A DNA stretch of 64,000 bases from Argyresthia goedartella (lineage: Eukaryota > Arthropoda > Insecta > Lepidoptera > Argyresthiidae): the NCBI GenBank assembly GCA_949825045.1, contig OX463832.1:24050552-24114551 (forward strand), given 5' to 3'. Positions within the stretch are counted from its first letter, which is position 1. Every line of letters begins with the position of its first letter. This document shows positions 54,500 through 64,000 of this stretch, one piece after another. Both the position numbers and the translations under genes were made by a program. Below the pieces are notes generated by a model. The model did no database searches, was not told the origin of the DNA, and saw nothing but the letters and a program-made list of their open reading frames with translations.

Positions 54500-55195
54500 C
54501 CTCTTTACAAAGTACACTTGGTCCTTCGAGCCGCATCAAGCGACCATGAGAGCCGCCCAGCTGATAAAGTAAAAAATATTGTTTTTTAGGTACCTATTGC
54601 TTATATATTTTAATAAGAAGTAGCTTGTTAGTGAACAGACACTATGTACTGTGTTTTAACGCGATACTGGTAAGTTTTCAGGAACAAGTGTCTGTTACTT
54701 TTGCCTACTGACAGAATCATATAACAACTGATCATATTGGATTTGGAAACTTAATCTACGTTACTCTCCCTCTTATTTACCAGCCCAACTCGACCAAAAT
54801 TGTGGAATAGTGACCCCTTCTGCATACTTTAGAGATCAATTTAAAATAAGCTGCGTCGATTTGGATGCGAGCTCATAATTTTTCTAGTAGATAACTGTCA
54901 GAGTCTATAGGGGCCAGATTCATGTTCCTAGTAGATGAGAACTCTACTTAAATATGGCTACTTTCTGAACCTATCACAGTGGATATAATACGGTTGTGAA
55001 TGTTCCACCACAGACGCCAAAACCACGTCTTTAGTTTCACGAGTTCATTAAATTGATACCTATAGGTATAGTCGCAGTAATTAAGTGTAAAATTTCAAAA
55101 CGATTCCGTTCTCACTATCGCATACTATTGCAGGTGTACTCGTCATGAAACCGTGAAAATTTCACAAATTCACATCTCTTATCGACGAAAACAGC
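54500..55195. other. No feature recognised
   Basis: There is no supported gene or shared repeat. Confidence 0.4.
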
Positions 55196-55238
55196 CTCAC
55201 TCTAACACTGTCTGTCTCTTTCCCGCAGCATGTAATAC

Positions 55239-55512
55239 CTGGTAGGGCTCATCCGGCTTGCCAGGGTAGCTCTGCGTCCGCCGGTAGTCAGGCGGCCTGG
55301 GCGGCGCCGGAGCCCTGCGCCAGGGGGCGAAGGCCGACGGCTGCGGCGGCTGGGGCGCCGGCCAGCGGTACTGCGGCGCGCGGCGGAAGGGCGCCCGGTA
55401 CTGCCTCTCGTCATCGCCGACGCCCGCACCCGGGTAGAGTTCGCCCATGATACGTCCGCGCGGCTCGAGGGCCGGACGGTTACTGAGATAAGCGGTATCG
55501 AATCGATGCCGC
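55239..55512 (-). CDS. GC-rich candidate exon, Pro/Arg/Tyr-rich protein
   Basis: On the minus strand a 274-bp block lies between an AG acceptor (CGCTGCGCGCGCAG) and a donor (CAG then GTATTA). It encodes a frame with FDTAYLSNRPALEPRGRIMG, YRAPFRRAPQYRWPAPQ and YRRTQSYPGKPDEPYQ. The frame stays open throughout, is low in transposon signature and is strongly GC-rich in AT-rich surroundings. It ends in phase 0, so it could join the exon at 13268-13315. Against this, the acceptor pyrimidine tract is poor, and a strong acceptor (TGTCTCTTTCCCGCAG, 55228) points the other way on the plus strand, where a frame is also open. The product is unidentified; a low-complexity linker of a larger protein is plausible. 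Confidence 0.45.
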
Positions 55513-55793
55513 CTGCGCGCGCAGCGGTGTTGACAGTTGAGCTGATTGCTGGCTGATGGGGATTGTGGGTAGATTTAATGTAACTAAAATTCCATAATGA
55601 AACTCTATTCTTTCTATGAGGCGATAGAGCGAGACAATAGCATTGTGAATATGGGGACAAAAACTGACATTGATAACTCTACAAATCCACCTATGAACCA
55701 AACCTGATTCGCAAGTCTTGGTATTACATATATAAATAAAGCCCATTGGCGTATTGAAATGGAAATGGCTACCATGGAGATGTTCGTTTCTTA

Positions 55794-56690
55794 GGGTCCC
55801 GTACCCGAAGGGTGCCAAACGGGACCCTTTAATAATAATACACACTATTGACACACATTGATCTAGCCCCAAGCTAGGATTCCCTGTATCTGCATCACCC
55901 TATTACTATCCCTGTATCACCCTATCACTAAGCCTCCGCTGTCCGTCTGTCCGTCTGTCACCGGGCTCTACCGGATCAAGCGAAATAGGTAGAGAGCTAA
56001 AAATTTCACAGAGGGTGTATCTCTATTAGCGCTATAACAACAAATAATGAAACAAGGCGGTGTTTAAGAATTGAAATATGTACCCATACAAAAGGTCCTT
56101 AGGCTCTAAAGCTTACGTCATGTTTCCTCTTGACGAAAGCTCTGGCGCTGCGGTTAAGGCTCAGAAAAAAAAAACCCAGGTCTTGGATGTTTATAGTCGT
56201 GCATACAATACAACAAATTATTGGTATGGCCATTTTCTTATTTTTTGAGTTTGTTTAATTTGTTTATCGGTGAAAGGTGGACTCTGCTGATGTTATCGGA
56301 AAAGATCTTTAATTGCAGTTATTGAGTTTTGTGCTTAGTTATTTCTCACTAAACTACTTATAATTGCTCATTCGCATTATAATATATAATATTAAGTTTT
56401 TTATCATATTTGATTTTATTTCTGTAAATAAGTTTCTCAATTTCTATCCACTTCCGGTTTCGATGAGCAAAGAGTTTCGTTAACCTGAATACATAGTTCA
56501 AGACTTACATACTACATACACAAAACTCTTTTTTCAATTTTTCCATTTACTGCCTTGAATATTAGTAGTCCTACCTAGTATTAAATATTATATTATTAAA
56601 AAAAAAGGTACACTCGTAGCAGACTGTCGTTTTAAGTTTTCCCGTGTACAATAGTATGGAACCTTATCTGTTTCGCTGGTTGTGGTAAGC
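55794..56690 (-). repeat. Family C, long form, with nested SINE fragments
   Basis: It is the inverted partner of 7224-8147. It contains a SINE B tail fragment (about 55831-55891) inside its terminal region. An S2-like fragment (AACCCAGGTCTTGGATGTTT) lies at about 56170-56196. It lacks the 174-bp MITE present in the other long copy. Confidence 0.8.
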
Positions 56691-56694
56691 CCCC

Positions 56695-58420
56695 TGGTGG
56701 CTATAACATGAACTAATTTTGCAAGTAAAAAATGTCACTCGTGAGCTATTGGCCATTTGAGTTTGTGCCAATATAACTTACATTACAATCCAGGCAATCA
56801 TTAAATTTATAATTAAACTACCACGGAATATAAAGGTAAAGTTCATATTTTTATTGCTCACAACTTATAACTTTAAAATTTAACACGTTAGTAAAGTTTG
56901 TGGTAAGTAATATCTAAGAATTAATTTAAAATAAGTTATTTGTGCCACACACACAGACACACAACACAAACACAAAAGAGTCCTGTAACCGATGACCCTT
57001 CCATTTCACAGGTTAAGTTAAGTTACATTTCACCCAAAAATTGTGGATAAAAATTTAACCCGAGCCTGGCAACACTCGAAACATGAATCTCGTGTTGCAT
57101 TTCTATACTGCATCGACGTCATAGCTAGGCCTTGGGTTGTGTAGTGCAGTGCAGATGGCAACATTCCCTGGCCTATCTAGAAAGTAGATAGAGGACTGTG
57201 CAGAAGAATTCTGCCGCAGATGTACCGCAGATTGGTGCAAATCGATATTTGGATGAAATATGGCGGAGGTTTTAATGGGGCAGCTTGACAACTTCTGACA
57301 GTCGGGCCGGCCACTAGCCCGCACTGAGCCAGCGTGGTGGAGTACGGCTCAATCTTACTCACATTGGGAGATATGCCTGTGGCCCTAGGTACATTTATTA
57401 ATTTAAATACTGAAAGTTATTTCTAGGGACAGGTCGTAGCTCTGATCAAACTGGTGTCACAGTGACAGTTCAGAATGATGTCCCTAAAAACGCTATAAAA
57501 TATGGCAACATATTTCTGTTACAGCCTGTATAGGGAAATTAATGAGATATGTTATGGCTGGCCTGAAGGCTCGCTGTGTATTATTAGGGATATGTTTCTG
57601 AACAAATCGTGCTACGAAGCCGATTTTATGGAATCGCCGTTCTTCTAAATCATAGAAAAAAAAATACTTTCTGTTACAACCTGCGACATAATAAAAACTT
57701 TAAAAACAAAAAACTGTGAGAAAAACCTGCTTCAAAAAGAGGCCGCTACGGAAGGAGGCCGATCGTCAAGTAGAAATTCGTAGGTCACCCGTAACGCACG
57801 AGCGGCTACGCGCGTAGCTGCTACGGCGCCCTGCTACGACTTCTTTCATTGGACTTAAGATTACAAATTGGAGGTTGTAACTGTTGTTAATTTGTGATCT
57901 GACAAGTTAATTACTGAAATTTTTGATAATTAGAGATTGGATTAAGAGAGTTGGTATGAAATTGCTTGACTGAGAAAATTAAGACAGTTTACTAGAATTT
58001 GTTTTAAATTTTCGTGTCGATTCTCTAAAAACTTTCAGTGATTTGTAGTTTAACTTCTTGCACGAAGCAATTAACCCGGAATCAACAATTGTATAGGTAG
58101 TAGGTAGGAGTACGTAATTGAATGACAACATTGACTCGAGTTAGTATTTCAATTTTTATATTTCGCCCATACGATTTCAGAGTAAAACTACTGGTACCTA
58201 CTTCAAAGTCAATTGAAAAAAAACTCCCAGTAATAAAAGCAAACATAATTTTGCGTGACCGGGGGCTAACACATCGCCGCAGCTAAAAACTACAGCATAG
58301 ATTGCACGAATAGTTATCAAAGTGAAAAAGTATGCGAGCCCAGAATTTGAAATGATCTTTTACTTTATCCATTCTTAAGAATCACTGAAAGTTCAACTCG
58401 CTTCAGTTTTCAGTGCCTAA
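56695..58420. other. No gene recognised; one common repeat fragment
   Basis: GAGCCAGCGTGGTGGAGTAC (about 57325-57345) is a familiar lepidopteran repeat fragment, also seen near 29395-29410 in inverse. A GC-rich patch at 57740-57845 has CTACGCGCGTAGC. No coding frame is supported. Confidence 0.4.
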
Positions 58421-58426
58421 TTATCC

Positions 58427-59100
58427 GTGCAGATGCCTAAAAAGCCTTTAGCACCAATAAATATGCCGAAGGCTTCTGCTGACGAAGCGGGCGCCGATCA
58501 ATACTCGCGAAACTGTGTCAGTGCAGCGTTTCCGACGACACGTAAACAATCCAAACAGACAGAGCGACGGCCAAACACACAGCTGGCTGTTTTGTTTACA
58601 GCTGCTATGCGGATCGCCTGGGTACGCAACTTCGCCACGACACAGGAATGCTAGGATACGACGTGGTTCCGCGAAAATACGCAAGATGGCGCTGGGTGTG
58701 GAGTGTTGTTTGTAGTACCGGAAGATGGAGGTAGGTAGCGGTGTGTGCTGAATTTGGGTGATGTACAGGAATAAGACAACAGATGTGGGAGTAGAAAATT
58801 GGTTTTAGTTTAGGGAAATTCCGGTAGCTGGCGGTATGAGGAAAATTGGATAGGTGGAACACGACGAAAGATGATGATGCTATCAATAGGTAGTATAGTG
58901 AAATGACACCAGATATGACCAAATTCATATAGATATGAATTTGGTGAGTAGAGATCCAGGAAAACTCTGTGTTATTTATAAAGATTCAATTTATCTAAAA
59001 CACTCATAATATAGAGTTTAAACTGCCTTACAAACCGTTCCCACAAAATTATGATTAATAAAATAAAATCTGTATTTAAGGTTCGTTATAAACCTTAACA
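58427..59100. other. GC-richer segment without a supported gene
   Basis: Overlapping frames on both strands at 58427-58715 (up to 107 codons) have no motif or splice context. The rest is AT-rich spacer. Confidence 0.35.
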
Positions 59101-59106
59101 ACAACT

Positions 59107-59670
59107 TAATAGTAGTTTATGTGACTGCTGCATAATGGAGGGCATTAAAACTCGCGATTGATATCACTCGAGAGTTTTAATGCCTAATTATGTACAGTTA
59201 CATACACTAGTTTATCTACACACATATCATAAGCTCTCTTTGATGTGTTCAGGAACCGCATGTTTGACCGGCATTGTGGCTCTGCAATTGTTTAACTTGT
59301 TCTGTATACCAACTTCTCGCAGACGGGCGTCGGCGTTCGAAATTTGAATGTCAGTGTACCAACTTCACAAACAAACTAGGGACGGCACGCGGGTGGGCGT
59401 CGGCGTTCGAAACTTCTCGCAGACGGGCGTCGGCGTTCGAAATTTAAATGTCAGTGTACCAACTTCACAAACAAACTAGGGACGGCACGCGGGTGGGCGT
59501 CGGCGTTCGAAATTATCGTTTCGTATCTGGAAAACTACACATAATGACCATAATGTGTAGTTTTCCAGATACGAAACGAGTTTTTACCAAGTAGTTTAAC
59601 ATAATGCTGATCCTAACGTGCGGTTTTTGAACGCAGTAAAGAGGGTTTATGATACGTGTGTAGATAAAAT
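59107..59670 (-). repeat. Family A TIR element, copy 8, inverted
   Basis: It runs from AATAGTAGTTTATGTGACTG to GTTTATGATACGTGTGTAG, giving both A termini. A 102-bp internal block with AACTTCTCGCAGACGGGCGT is tandemly duplicated (about 59312-59410 and 59411-59512). The hairpin AAAACTACACAT/ATGTGTAGTTTT is intact. Confidence 0.85.
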
Positions 59671-59679
59671 ATCTATGAC

Positions 59680-60640
59680 CCTTCTATAACTGTCCGATAA
59701 GCCCATTTTAGGCATTATCACACATTATACTCTCTCTGGCGTACACCAAATGCCAAAGGCAAACGTCAGCCAGCACAGACTATATAGGGATACCACAACG
59801 TGAGTCAGCAATGTATGAAATTAAGCAAAGAGTTTTGTTAATCTGATAATTCATGTTGGTTGTTTTTTTGTTTGTTTGTTGGAACCTCAGATAAATGAAA
59901 CTCTTAGTTGGAACTTAATTTAGAACTAAATTATGACACATACATACACATATATTTTTTAAGTTAACGGCTTTGAATTCTCTTCCTTCAGCCAACGTCC
60001 ACAGACCATAAGTTCCTTGCCACAAAAAAAATACTGTTCAACACCTGTTTAAAAACAAAAATATATTGGATCTGACATTTGTTTTGAGGTTAAACGCTGT
60101 TTAATATTTTTTGTGGTAACACGTTAATAGAATAAAAGAACCTACAACAGTGTTTTAGTTAAAACTGACTCGCTGTACTTTTATAAATCACAAAAACATC
60201 AAACGCTCATTATGGTTTCAAGAGGATTTTGCTTTAACAGGTCTACAAATATAAATTATTTATATAATATATTTTTATAGATCAGACTGATGTAAAAAAT
60301 CGCGACTCATTCATACACAAATTACGCATAGACAGTAGAATATAAACAAAAGGAAAATCGTGGAAAAAAAATAGAGTAATAGATACTCTATGGTAATCGT
60401 CGTTCTTTAAATCAGTCCGTTGTTAAAAAACACAGCAAAGTCCGTGAAAACGCTATTCGTTTTCCTAAAAATTTTAATTAATGTAATAAAATGTTAAACG
60501 TGAATGAAGTATTCTTTCAATAAAATGCTCTATCTACAATTGAATGTACTTTCCCTCCATGTGGCATAGCTGTGTAAGTGGGACGGGACAGCTGTATAAA
60601 AAGGACAAAGTTTCATGACTCTATGTAGGTCCACCTCCTT
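59680..60640. other. No gene recognised
   Basis: A segment at about 60015-60120 (GGTTAAACGCTGTTTAATAT) matches the interior of the C-sister element at 36665-37385. The remainder is AT-rich. Confidence 0.4.
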
Positions 60641-60647
60641 AGGCTCC

Positions 60648-60914
60648 GACGACCCGAATGGCCCGGTCGTCAGTGACGCTGCCTACGAAACCAAGGGTCC
60701 CGGGTACGAGTCCCGGTGGGGGCAAATGTTTGTTTGATGAGAACGGATGTTTGTACCCTAGTCATGGTTGTTTATCTATCTAAGTATAATATTTCTCTAT
60801 TTAAGTATGTGTATCGTTGTCTAGTACCCAAGATACAGGGAATCCTAGTTTGGGGCTAGATCAATGTGTGTCAATGGTGTCCAAGGTATTATTATTATTA
60901 TATTATTATTATAG
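60648..60914 (+). mobile_element. SINE family B, copy 9
   Basis: It is a complete copy with head GACGACCCGAATGGCCCGG, a B box with one change (GGGTACGAGTCCC) and a long ATT tail. Confidence 0.9.
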
Positions 60915-60970
60915 GCTTTGCATTGTCTGTCAATGAATAGAATAGCGTCTTAGTTTTGTTTTGTATTATA

Positions 60971-61391
60971 TTGGGTGCTTACCTATGAAATTGGCGAATT
61001 TTTCTTACAGATTCAGGAGTTCATAATTCGAGTAATTCAATAGCTATTTCCAGTTTTTTTTATTGTTTTAAAATTAATTTCAATATTTTACATCTACTTA
61101 TTAAATTTTATTTTAACTTTCAGTTTGATAACTAAAATGTTATCTTCAAAATCAGTGCCTCCTAAATGTCATCCATTTTCATGATAATATCAGTAATATT
61201 TTTTTACAGCTGACACTTTTCAAAAATTATATAAAATTTTCTGTTAGCTAAATGTTGTCTCATTCATACACACAAAGTTTATAAAATTAGGATCTGTCAT
61301 TCCTAAAAAAAATACAAAAATGTTTGTACTGAAAATTAAGTTAACTTCAATTTCTCCATACAAAACGCCAATTGCATATGTAAGGACCTAA
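60971..61391. mobile_element. Family F mariner-like MITE, copy 2, intact
   Basis: It is a 421-bp element with imperfect TIRs of about 26 bp (TTGGGTGCTTACCTATG; inverse TTAGGTCCTTACATATG), flanked by TA. It is the uninterrupted counterpart of 19618-20592. Confidence 0.85.
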
Positions 61392-61691
61392 TATTTATCT
61401 TAAATTCGTCTCGATGGATAGGAATATCGAAAAACAAGTATTTGGATTTTTTGTATAGGTTACGACGGCCGGCATAGAATTCGATATTTGAATTTGGTTT
61501 TCCTCTAATTTGTATCGATGCGGCCAGTCTTCCCAACAGGGCTGAGAAAAGGAGTACTTACTCGGCTCCAAATCGAAATTTAAATTTTGTTTTCACAAAC
61601 ATGGCCACATCTTATTACAAGCCTGTTGTTAACACGTATCTTGTATGGGGACCACTTTAAATATTTGAAAATGCGTGTGGTTCATTATATA

Positions 61692-62732
61692 TTTTTCACA
61701 CCTTTCATTCGGAAAAGTAAGTTTTGCTCCACGATGACAGGGAGCAAAATGCTACTTTTCTGTTCAAGCTACTTTTTTAATTTATTCATTGGCATGTAGC
61801 ATTTACGCAATGTGCCAATTGAACACAGATCTTAATAAAATAATCGATTTGTTATTGCATCGCAATCGATTAAAAACAAACTTGTTTCAAGTTTCAAGTT
61901 TTAACTTTAACAACGTCAAATGAAAAAATATAATTTTTTCGTCATATTGAAAAGAAAATGTCACAATAAATTATGTTTTACTGAAATCAAAACTATCGAT
62001 GACTTTTATTGTGATGTAATGAATATTGATATCCGATACCATTGTAATATACGATTCAATTATTCCTACACTTTGATAAAAGTAGCACAGGAATATTTTA
62101 TCCGTGGTGACCTTTCCCTAATTATTCACAATCCGCCATTATAAAAAAAAGTTTTGTTTTTGTTGTTCGATTGTTGTACAATTGGTGAAAGTAAAGTATA
62201 GTTATTTCATTATTTTTAGAGCATTTTATTTCAATTTTCCTCATGGAAAGATTAAACTGCACTCAATAATACTGATTTGCACAGCAAATATACAGATTTT
62301 CACAGCAAATATACTGATTTTCTCAGAAAATATCAGGGCAAAATACTGCGGTAGCTTAGATGAAGGTTAAAGGGGGTGAGCGAAGCGAAGCCCTCTTTAT
62401 CCTTCGTATTAGGTTGAACATGTAAGAACAACAAAAATACTTAAAACATAAAAAGTGTTTTTGCTGTTCCTTTTTTGCTGTGAACATCAGTATTTTTGAT
62501 TTGCGATTAAATGCTAGCCTTTTCCTCATAGTCGGTGTGAAAAGTTGTATGTGTTACTCAGGAGCAAAATTATTTTCGTCATGGGCGTTAAAGCTTGAAT
62601 CCCTCGTTACGCTCAGGATTCTAACTTAGAATCCCTCGCTACGCTCAGGATTCTATTGTAGTATCCTTAGCTTCACTCTGGATTCAATGTACCGCCCTCG
62701 CCGTAAATACATCATTTTACTCCCTTGTGACA
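61692..62732 (+). repeat. Family H unit 1, with nested family E MITE
   Basis: It starts TTTTCACACCTTTCATTCGG and ends TTGTGACACAAATAACT. Several short inverted GGATTCT/AGAATCC blocks lie near 62590-62660. It is followed directly by a second H unit in the same orientation. Confidence 0.8.
62245..62521 (+). mobile_element. Family E MITE, best-defined copy
   Basis: The 277-bp insert splits H unit 1. TTCCTCAT stands at both junctions (62237-62244 and 62522-62529), and the adjacent H unit 2 shows the empty site. An 8-bp target duplication and short inverted ends (around ATACTGAT) suggest the hAT superfamily. Confidence 0.85.
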
Positions 62733-63404
62733 CAAATAACTATTTCACACCTTTCATTCGGAAAAGTAAGTTTTGCTCCACGACGAGAGGGAGCAAAATG
62801 CTACTTTTTTAATTTATTGACTGGCATGTAGCATTTACGCAATGTAGCTATTGAACGCAGATTAAAATAATCGAATGTAATTATGAAATTACATTACAAT
62901 CGACAACGATGACGTAGTCGATTAAAAACGAACATGTTTCAAGTTTTAACTTTAACAAGGTTATATGAAAATTTATGAATTTTTCATGATATTAAAAAAA
63001 CTACACAATAAATTATTTGTTTTACTGAAATCAAAACTATCGATGACTGTTATTGTGATATAGTGAATATTGATATCCGAAACCATTGTAATATTCGATG
63101 CGATTATTTTTAAACATTAGTAAAAGTACACAGGAATATTTTTTCTGTGGTGACTTTTCCCTAATCCTTCACATTCCACCATTATAAAAAAAAGGTTTTG
63201 TTTACGTTGTTCGATTACTGTAAAAGTGGTGAAAGTATAATTAAAAGTACAGTTTTTTTTTTAGAGCATTTAATTTAAAATTTCCTCATAGTCGGTGTAA
63301 AAAGTTGTATGTGTCACTCAGGAGCAAAATTATTTTTGTCATGGGCGTTAACGCTTGAATCTTTCGTTACGCTCAGGATTCTAACTTAAAAATCTCTCGC
63401 TAAT
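62733..63404 (+). repeat. Family H unit 2, truncated
   Basis: It is a direct tandem copy of unit 1 that stops at TCTCTCGCTA, where a family C fragment begins. Confidence 0.8.
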
Positions 63405-63545
63405 AGAAATACACCCTCTGTGGAAATGTCAGCTCTCTTCCTATTTCGATTCATCCGGTAGAGCTCGGTGACGGACGGACGGATAGCGGAGGCTTAGTCA
63501 TAGGGTCCCGTTTGGCACCCTTCGGGTACGGGACCCTAAAAATGA
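63405..63545 (+). repeat. Family C long-form terminal fragment
   Basis: It contains GAGCTCGGTGACGGACGGAC and ends CCTTCGGGTACGGGACCC. Only the 3' end of the long form is present. Confidence 0.7.
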
Positions 63546-63789
63546 TCGATGACATAAAAGCAATAGATACCCGTATACGGATGTCGTAATCAATTATAAT
63601 CTATATATCTCCTACCTACTCTATTTCTAAAGCGCTATTCCCCACTTCACAAATCCCAAAAAATATATGATAAGAAGACTTCCCCTTCAATTTTAATGTT
63701 TGAAAACATTTCATTTCACATAAACAGCTCATAGAAAAGCATTTCATTGCGATGCGATTTAGTAGCTAAATAATTAATTTATAGTTATA

Positions 63790-63839
63790 ACGAGAAAACT
63801 ACTATATATTACTATAGTAATATATAGTAGTTTTCTCGT
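63790..63839. repeat. Perfect 50-bp palindrome
   Basis: The 25-base left half (ACGAGAAAACTACTATATAT, then TACTA) is followed at once by its exact complement with no spacer. The bases outside do not pair. Confidence 0.95.
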
Positions 63840-63949
63840 GCTCTTAGTAGAATATAATGTATCCACTCTCTTCCAATAGGAAGTAATAATAATTATCAAC
63901 CTGGGAACGATTATTTCGATACCCCTATAGACACGTAATAAGTCAATTG

Positions 63950-64000
63950 TTAGAGTTCCGTAGAGAACAAGGAACCCTTATAGTTTCGTCAAGCCTGTCT
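63950..64000 (-). repeat. Family C sister element, cut by the window edge
   Basis: TAGAGTTCCGTAGAGAACAA through ATAGTTTCGTCAAGCCTGTC matches the plus-strand start of the element at 14350-14986. Confidence 0.65.

Noticed and set aside
58427..58928. Frames of 66-107 codons on both strands
   Set aside because: They overlap in opposite directions, lack motifs and are explained by locally higher GC content.
1..64000. Endogenous virus, bacterial operon, rRNA or origin of replication
   Set aside because: I looked for capsid, integrase, polymerase, rRNA and operon signatures and saw none; the only polymerase genes are LINE type.
1..64000. A previously undescribed multi-gene system
   Set aside because: No cluster of co-oriented host genes is present; the notable structures are transposons, their nests and a few candidate exons.

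Overview
The window looks like nuclear DNA of a lepidopteran insect (moth or butterfly). It is AT-rich and has no operons, ribosome-binding sites, rRNA genes or CRISPR arrays. It is filled with interspersed repeats that I recognise as typical of Lepidoptera: Jockey-type LINE remnants, tRNA-derived SINEs with ATT tails, GTCC-rich repeats that begin or end near AGGGTTCCGTACCC, and small TIR elements. Most long open frames are fragments of these repeats or chance frames.

The one large coding block is a nearly intact non-LTR retrotransposon on the minus strand (about 41682-47197). It has a gag-like ORF1 with three zinc knuckles and an ORF2 with endonuclease, reverse transcriptase, RNase H and a C-terminal Cys/His motif. 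One frameshift interrupts ORF2, and the whole insert lies between 13-bp direct repeats that look like its target-site duplication. Other LINE remnants lie at 2.8-3.4, 4.0-4.9, 10.4-10.9, 17.3-18.7, 21.2-21.4, 25.3-26.6, 36.4-36.7, 49.0-49.3 and 52.4-52.7 kb.

Host coding sequence is sparse. Two short minus-strand exon-like blocks (13268-13315 and 11104-11188) have good splice signals and matching phase. A third, GC-rich minus-strand block (55239-55512) is phase-compatible upstream of them. If these are real, most of the window is intron of one unidentified minus-strand gene whose introns are swollen by transposons. I could not identify the protein.

Layout: 0-9 kb holds repeat families A, B (SINE), C, D and E with LINE fragments. 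9.4-13.5 kb holds a four-deep transposon nest and the two exon-like blocks. 14-29 kb is mixed repeats with paired copies that reveal insertions. 30-33.8 kb holds a fold-back element, an 18-unit 21-bp minisatellite between terminal inverted repeats, and a head-to-head pair of A elements. 34-41 kb holds families G, K and I and a mariner-like MITE. 41.7-47.2 kb is the LINE. 48-56.7 kb holds SINE pairs, nested C elements and the GC-rich exon candidate. 57-64 kb is mostly unassigned DNA plus A, B, F, E and H copies and a perfect 50-bp palindrome. Family letters A-K are names used only in this annotation.
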